Part shown: piece by piece, positions 6,074-9,230 of the stretch
Layout of the letters: each line of letters opens with the position of its first letter
How positions within the stretch are numbered: position 1 is the stretch's first letter
NCBI GenBank assembly: GCA_044349205.1
Contig: JBIKRJ010000090.1
Coordinates: 1-9,230, forward strand
DNA length: 9,230 bases
Origin: UBA9547 sp044349205
GTDB taxonomy: Bacteria > Bacteroidota > Bacteroidia > Cytophagales > UBA9547
Direction: 5' to 3'
Translations under genes and position numbers: made by a program
The notes under the pieces: model-generated
Told to the model about the DNA's origin: nothing
Databases searched by the model: none
What the model saw: the letters and a program-made list of their open reading frames with translations, nothing else

Positions 6074-7237
6074 TTAGCGTATGGTAGGGGCTCGTTCGAA
6101 TGGAATATTGGGGTCGAACATAAAGCGATAGGTGATGTGTATTTTACAAATACTGCCTCCCACCGATTCGGCAACGTGCATCATTTTTGGGTTGAAATCG
6201 CCAATCCAATTCATTTCAAAATCGGTATATCGGGCTATGTTGTTTAATTCTTTTGCGGCCGTTTGTATGATCGCTCCCTCTAGTCCGCGGCTTTGAAATT
6301 GCGGCACTATACCAAAAGCGACTCCATACATTTTCTTGCAAGTACCGCGCCACTTATGATAGAGGAAAACAAGTTTTTGCCACCATCCAAATTTTCCGTT
6401 GCAATGTTTGAAAAGCTGGTTCAGTTCGGGAATCATAATGAAAAAACCAATGGGTTGGCTGTCGTGGTAGGCAAACCACACAATTTTTTCATCTAATACA
6501 GGTTTTAGCTGCAGCATAATGTTCAAGGCCTGCGCACTACTCATACCCCTTACGCCGGCATGTTTGTTCCATGCAGCATTATACACTATTTGAAAGTCGT
6601 GGGCATATTTTTCAAGGTGTTTTTTCTTGATATGTTCGAAACGGTAGCGAGGGTCGCGGGCAATTCGTTCAGTTTTGTCGAAATAAATTTGTGGTAGAGG
6701 AATATCGACTAGGCGGTGGTAAGTGAATTGGCGGAAATATTCTCGAAAGCCATAATTTTCAAAGAACTGGCGGTAATAGGGTAGCGTATAGGGCATGCAG
6801 TAGTTGGGTTCTTGGTCAAATCCTTGTACGAGCAAGCCCCACCATTTGTCACGCTCCCCAAAATTGATGGGGCCTTCCATGGCCTGCATGCCACGCGCTT
6901 CCAACCACTGGCGAGTGGTATCGAAGAGTAGAAATGCAGCTTCTTGGCGATTGACACATTCAAAAAAACCCATGCCACCACACACCACATTGGTCGATTT
7001 GGCTGTTTTGTTGTTGATAAAGGCGGCCACACGACCTATCGTTTGGCCAATTTCATCTTGCAATATCCAGCGGGTACATTGTCCGTGCCTGAAAAATTTG
7101 TTTGCTTTCTTGTCAAAAACGGCCTCAATATCTTTGTCCAAAGGCCTTATCCAGTTTTGTTCGTTTTTATAAAGGTGCACAGGCAGCTCCAAAAAGGTGC
7201 GAACATCGGCAGGGGTGGAAACTTCTTTTATTTGCAT
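6074..7237 (-). CDS. YghO-like protein with GNAT (acyltransferase) fold features
   Basis: A 387-residue protein resembling E. coli YghO, an uncharacterised family often annotated as GNAT N-acetyltransferase. Characteristic segments are the N-terminal LPVHLYKNEQNWIRPL (18-33), EGPINFGERDKWWG (121-134) and the C-terminal DFNPKMMHVAESVGG (347-361). The stretch FGIVPQFQSRGLEGA (308-322) looks like a GNAT motif A, the acetyl-CoA pyrophosphate loop (consensus Q/R-x-x-G-x-G/A), here with Gln-Ser-Arg-Gly-Leu-Glu-Gly. This would place an acyl-CoA site in the C-terminal half, with a second GNAT-like region around residues 60-120. No signal peptide or membrane span is present, so it is likely cytoplasmic. 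It leads a tight cluster with two small membrane proteins. The substrate is unknown, and the acyltransferase activity is inferred from fold only. Confidence 0.8.
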   Translation of the reverse strand: MQIKEVSTPADVRTFLELPVHLYKNEQNWIRPLDKDIEAVFDKKANKFFRHGQCTRWILQDEIGQTIGRVAAFINNKTAKSTNVVCGGMGFFECVNRQEAAFLLFDTTRQWLEARGMQAMEGPINFGERDKWWGLLVQGFDQEPNYCMPYTLPYYRQFFENYGFREYFRQFTYHRLVDIPLPQIYFDKTERIARDPRYRFEHIKKKHLEKYAHDFQIVYNAAWNKHAGVRGMSSAQALNIMLQLKPVLDEKIVWFAYHDSQPIGFFIMIPELNQLFKHCNGKFGWWQKLVFLYHKWRGTCKKMYGVAFGIVPQFQSRGLEGAIIQTAAKELNNIARYTDFEMNWIGDFNPKMMHVAESVGGSICKIHITYRFMFDPNIPFERAPTIR

Positions 7238-7253
7238 AGGATTAAAATATCAA

Positions 7254-7261
7254 CAAAAATA
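7254..7261 (-). promoter_or_regulatory. Possible -7 element for the YghO-like operon, overlapping a terminator
   Basis: On the minus strand the sequence TATTTTTG matches the Bacteroidota -7 consensus TAnnTTTG and lies 16 bases before the ATG at 7237. This is nearly the same spacing as the identical box before the lipoprotein gene. It falls inside the U tract of the preceding terminator, and no TTG box is seen 19-21 bases upstream. The match may therefore be a by-product of the T-rich tract. Confidence 0.3.
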
Positions 7262-7290
7262 AAAAAGTCCCAACTTCGAGAAGGGACTTT
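7261..7290 (-). terminator. Rho-independent terminator of the lipoprotein gene
   Basis: AAAGTCCC (7264-7271) pairs with GGGACTTT (7283-7290) around an 11-base loop. Read on the minus strand, the stem is followed by a run of six T and then ATTTTTG, a classic intrinsic-terminator U tract. It begins 24 bases beyond the lipoprotein stop codon. It ends about 26 bases before the start of the YghO-like gene, so that operon needs its own promoter or depends on read-through. Confidence 0.82.
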
Positions 7291-7314
7291 AGTGTTGAAA
7301 AACAACAAGGGTAC

Positions 7315-7566
7315 TTATTTCTGAATGCCAGCTTCTATTTGTTCTCTGAACTTGGGCGCAGCTTCTTTGCTAACTTCACCCACTGCAGGGTCGGCTTTTG
7401 AAGGTTCGGCTACTGTCAAAGGTTCGCCACCCACGTTTCCATATACTTCAGAGTTACCTTCGTTGGGATCGGGAAATTTAATTTTGTTGTATTTGCTGCC
7501 GCAAGCAGAGAAAAGTGCGACAAATAACAAGGTGCAAGAAATGGATTTAAATGCCGATTTGCTCAT
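7315..7566 (-). CDS. Small lipoprotein, 83 aa, hypothetical
   Basis: A short exported lipoprotein of unknown function. Residues 1-21 form a lipoprotein signal peptide with basic N-terminus (MSKSAFK), hydrophobic core and lipobox FSAC, giving Cys22 as the lipidated residue. Phe at the -3 position is unusual, but the rest fits. The mature part is about 62 residues, polar, rich in Glu, Pro, Gly and Ala, and probably disordered (NEGNSEVYGNVGGEPLTVAE lies at about 36-54). The start at 7566 is preferred over an in-frame ATG at 7596. It puts the signal peptide at the N-terminus, and a good promoter at 7584-7614 would start transcription downstream of 7596. It is divergent from the S41 protease gene and ends in a strong terminator, so it is probably monocistronic. 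Confidence 0.78.
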   Translation of the reverse strand: MSKSAFKSISCTLLFVALFSACGSKYNKIKFPDPNEGNSEVYGNVGGEPLTVAEPSKADPAVGEVSKEAAPKFREQIEAGIQK

Positions 7567-7583
7567 TTTGTTCAGATTTTCCC

Positions 7584-7614
7584 CAAAAATACACATTTCT
7601 TTTTTTTGGGCAAT
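7584..7614 (-). promoter_or_regulatory. Bacteroidota-type promoter of the small lipoprotein gene
   Basis: On the minus strand, ATTG (7614-7611) is followed after 19 bases by TATTTTTG (7591-7584). This matches the Bacteroidota primary-sigma-factor pattern TTG/TTTG, 19-21 bases, TAnnTTTG at all positions of the -7 box and three of four at the -33 box. The -7 box ends 17 bases before the ATG at 7566, so the leader would be about 12 bases. It also rules out the upstream ATG at 7596 as the start. Confidence 0.55.
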
Positions 7615-7676
7615 ACGAAAAGACAGATGTTGAAAAGGCTAAAACTGCTATCGTGCAGCCTTAAAAGAAAAAAACG

Positions 7677-7686
7677 TAATTTGCAT
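7677..7686 (+). promoter_or_regulatory. Possible -7-like element upstream of the S41 protease gene
   Basis: TAATTTGCAT lies 33 bases before the S41 protease ATG. It is identical over ten bases to the element at 830-839 upstream of the DUF4290-murA operon and resembles the Bacteroidota -7 box with one base fewer between TA and TTTG. No matching -33 box is obvious, so this is a weak call. Confidence 0.3.
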
Positions 7687-7719
7687 TTTATTACCAGTCT
7701 TTAGCAATTCCCTTTTTTC

Positions 7720-9230
7720 ATGAATAGATTAAAAATTCTTCTTATTATACTAGCTTCCTCAACCGTAGGACTTTTCAGCGGTTTTGTGCTTTTTTCTGAT
7801 GATAAAAATGCGGTAGCGCTGAACAATGGATTGAACAAAATGCGTGAGATTCTTACCTATGTGGACAGAGATTATGTAGATACGGTGAACATCGAAAAAC
7901 TGATGGATTATTCGATACAAAAAATGCTGGCCAAGCTAGACCCGCACACAGTATATATTACCAAGACTGAAACCGAACAAACCAAGTTGCAATTGGAAAG
8001 TAATTTTGACGGAATAGGGGTAGAATTTAACATCATTCGCGATACCATAGTAGTAGTAGCGCCCATTTCGGGTGGGCCGTCGGAGCAGTTGGGAATCCAG
8101 TCGGGCGATAAAATTGTGAACATAGACGGTGAAAATGTGGCTGGAGTCCATATGACCAATATGGGTGTTTTCAAGCGTTTGAGAGGACCTAAAGGCACCA
8201 AGGTGAAAGTGCAAATCATGCGTGGAAAATCGTCTAAGCTATTAGATTATACCATCACACGCGACAAAATACCCAGCATTTCGGTCGATGTGGGGTATAT
8301 GTTGGATGACTCTACGGGCTATTTGAAGGTGAGCCGTTTTACTGCCACTACCGACCAAGAATTGCACGAAAATCTCGATAGATTAAAAAAGAGTGGCATG
8401 CGTCGCCTTTTGTTGGACTTGCGCGACAATTCGGGAGGATATCTAAATGTGGCGGTCAAAATTGCCGATGAATTTTTGACTGCCAATAAAAACATCGTGT
8501 ATACCAAATCGAAAAATCACCGATACGACCAGCAATTCAACACCTCTTATCTGAACGATGGTCTTTTTGAAAAGGGAGCCCTAATTGTACTGATTAATGA
8601 AGGCAGTGCTTCGGCATCTGAAATTGTGTCGGGAGCTTTGCAAGACAACGACCGCGCGCTTATTGTGGGTAGAAGATCGTTTGGGAAAGGTTTGGTGCAA
8701 ATGCCAATACCCTTGTCCGACGGTTCGGAGCTTAGGCTTACCATTTCGCGTTATTATATTCCAAGTGGACGAAGTATTCAAAAACCTTATTCGGCTGAAG
8801 ACGATGGTGAAAGTTATCAGAAAGACCTTTACAATAGGTTCAAAAGCGGCGAGTTTTTCAGTGCCGACAGTGTCAAATTCAGTGATTCGCTCAAATTCAA
8901 AACTTCGAGTGGGCGCACTGTGTACGGCGGTGGTGGCATCATGCCCGACTATTTTATAGCCCGCGATACAATGCCCTACACCAATTTTTTGGTTGAGATG
9001 TACAATAAAGATGTACTAAGGGAGTATGCACTGAAATACTACATCGAAAACAAGAAAAAGTTGGAAAAGCAAACGTTGTCTTATTTTAATAAAAACTTCT
9101 TTATAAGTGATGGTCAATGGAAAGAGATAATGGACATGGCAAAAGGAGAAGGGGTGAAGATGAAAGAAGGGGAAGTGAAACGCTCGGAACTGTTTGTAAA
9201 AAACCAAATTAAAGCCTTGATTGCGCGTGC
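7720..9230 (+). CDS. S41-family C-terminal processing peptidase (cut by right window edge)
   Basis: A CtpA/Prc-type serine protease that cleaves proteins near their C-termini in the periplasm. The frame is open from ATG at 7720 to the window edge (503 codons). Order of domains: an N-terminal hydrophobic anchor or signal peptide (about 5-25); a helical region with LDPHTVYI (73-80); a PDZ domain (about 88-170) with GIGVEF and GIQSGDKIVNIDG; and the tail-specific protease core (about 185-415). The catalytic Ser298 lies in EGSASASEI (294-302) and the general base Lys323 in FGKGLVQ (321-327). Their 25-residue spacing equals that of E. coli Prc Ser430/Lys455. LLLDLRDNSGG (230-240) and the C-terminal GGGIMPD (404-410) are also typical. 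A charged helical C-terminal extension (about 425 onward) continues past the edge. The gene is divergent from the small lipoprotein gene. Confidence 0.95.
   Translation, partial: MNRLKILLIILASSTVGLFSGFVLFSDDKNAVALNNGLNKMREILTYVDRDYVDTVNIEKLMDYSIQKMLAKLDPHTVYITKTETEQTKLQLESNFDGIGVEFNIIRDTIVVVAPISGGPSEQLGIQSGDKIVNIDGENVAGVHMTNMGVFKRLRGPKGTKVKVQIMRGKSSKLLDYTITRDKIPSISVDVGYMLDDSTGYLKVSRFTATTDQELHENLDRLKKSGMRRLLLDLRDNSGGYLNVAVKIADEFLTANKNIVYTKSKNHRYDQQFNTSYLNDGLFEKGALIVLINEGSASASEIVSGALQDNDRALIVGRRSFGKGLVQMPIPLSDGSELRLTISRYYIPSGRSIQKPYSAEDDGESYQKDLYNRFKSGEFFSADSVKFSDSLKFKTSSGRTVYGGGGIMPDYFIARDTMPYTNFLVEMYNKDVLREYALKYYIENKKKLEKQTLSYFNKNFFISDGQWKEIMDMAKGEGVKMKEGEVKRSELFVKNQIKALIAR

Noticed and set aside
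7315..7596. Longer lipoprotein start at 7596
   Set aside because: It would bury the signal peptide behind ten polar residues and lies upstream of the predicted transcription start.
1..9230. Search for mobile elements, CRISPR, tRNA/rRNA, toxin-antitoxin or defence genes
   Set aside because: No transposase, integrase, terminal inverted repeats, spaced direct repeats, tRNA-like cloverleaf or recognisable defence motif was found. The gene content looks like core chromosome.

Overview
This window looks like ordinary chromosomal core sequence from a member of the phylum Bacteroidota. Four things point there. It has a DUF4290-family gene immediately upstream of murA, and its start codons lack Shine-Dalgarno sequences. 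At least one upstream region has a Bacteroidota-type promoter (TTG, about 19 bases, then TAnnTTTG). Its MurA carries Asp in place of the usual catalytic-loop Cys. No class or genus can be fixed from the sequence alone. I see no tRNA, rRNA, CRISPR array, insertion sequence, integrase or phage gene.

Layout. Bases 1-464 (minus) hold the N-terminal 154 residues of a polyprenyl (isoprenyl) diphosphate synthase that runs off the left edge. Upstream of it lie a strong hairpin (486-514) and a 35-codon membrane-peptide ORF (537-644, minus). After a 266-base divergent intergenic region, two plus-strand genes follow: a DUF4290 protein with an Arg/Asn-repeat tail (911-1594) and murA (1596-2903), separated by one base. 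MurA meets, tail to tail with a 2-base gap, a long minus-strand block. In transcription order (right to left) that block is: a small lipoprotein (7566-7315) followed by a clear terminator; a YghO-like acyltransferase-fold protein (7237-6074), a 43-residue single-span membrane protein (6068-5937) and a 116-residue multi-span membrane protein (5923-5573), which form a tight three-gene cluster; a secreted cyclophilin-type peptidyl-prolyl isomerase (5466-4843); an RmlD-like sugar-nucleotide reductase (4769-3849); and a membrane-anchored triple helix-hairpin-helix protein (3793-2906). At the right edge a plus-strand S41 C-terminal processing protease (7720 onward) is divergent from the lipoprotein and continues past the window.

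How the genes fit together. Most of the recognisable products serve the cell envelope: isoprenoid chain synthesis, the first committed step of peptidoglycan synthesis (MurA), nucleotide-sugar chemistry (RmlD-like), periplasmic folding (cyclophilin), periplasmic proteolysis (S41 protease) and a lipoprotein. They do not form one dedicated pathway. I found no convincing new defence, mobile or biosynthetic system. The points most worth a second look are two unannotated small membrane-protein ORFs, an internal duplication plus Arg/Asn-repeat tail in the DUF4290 protein translationally abutting murA, the Cys-to-Asp MurA active-site loop (predicting fosfomycin insensitivity), and two hairpins sitting within about 30 bases of the next start codon.
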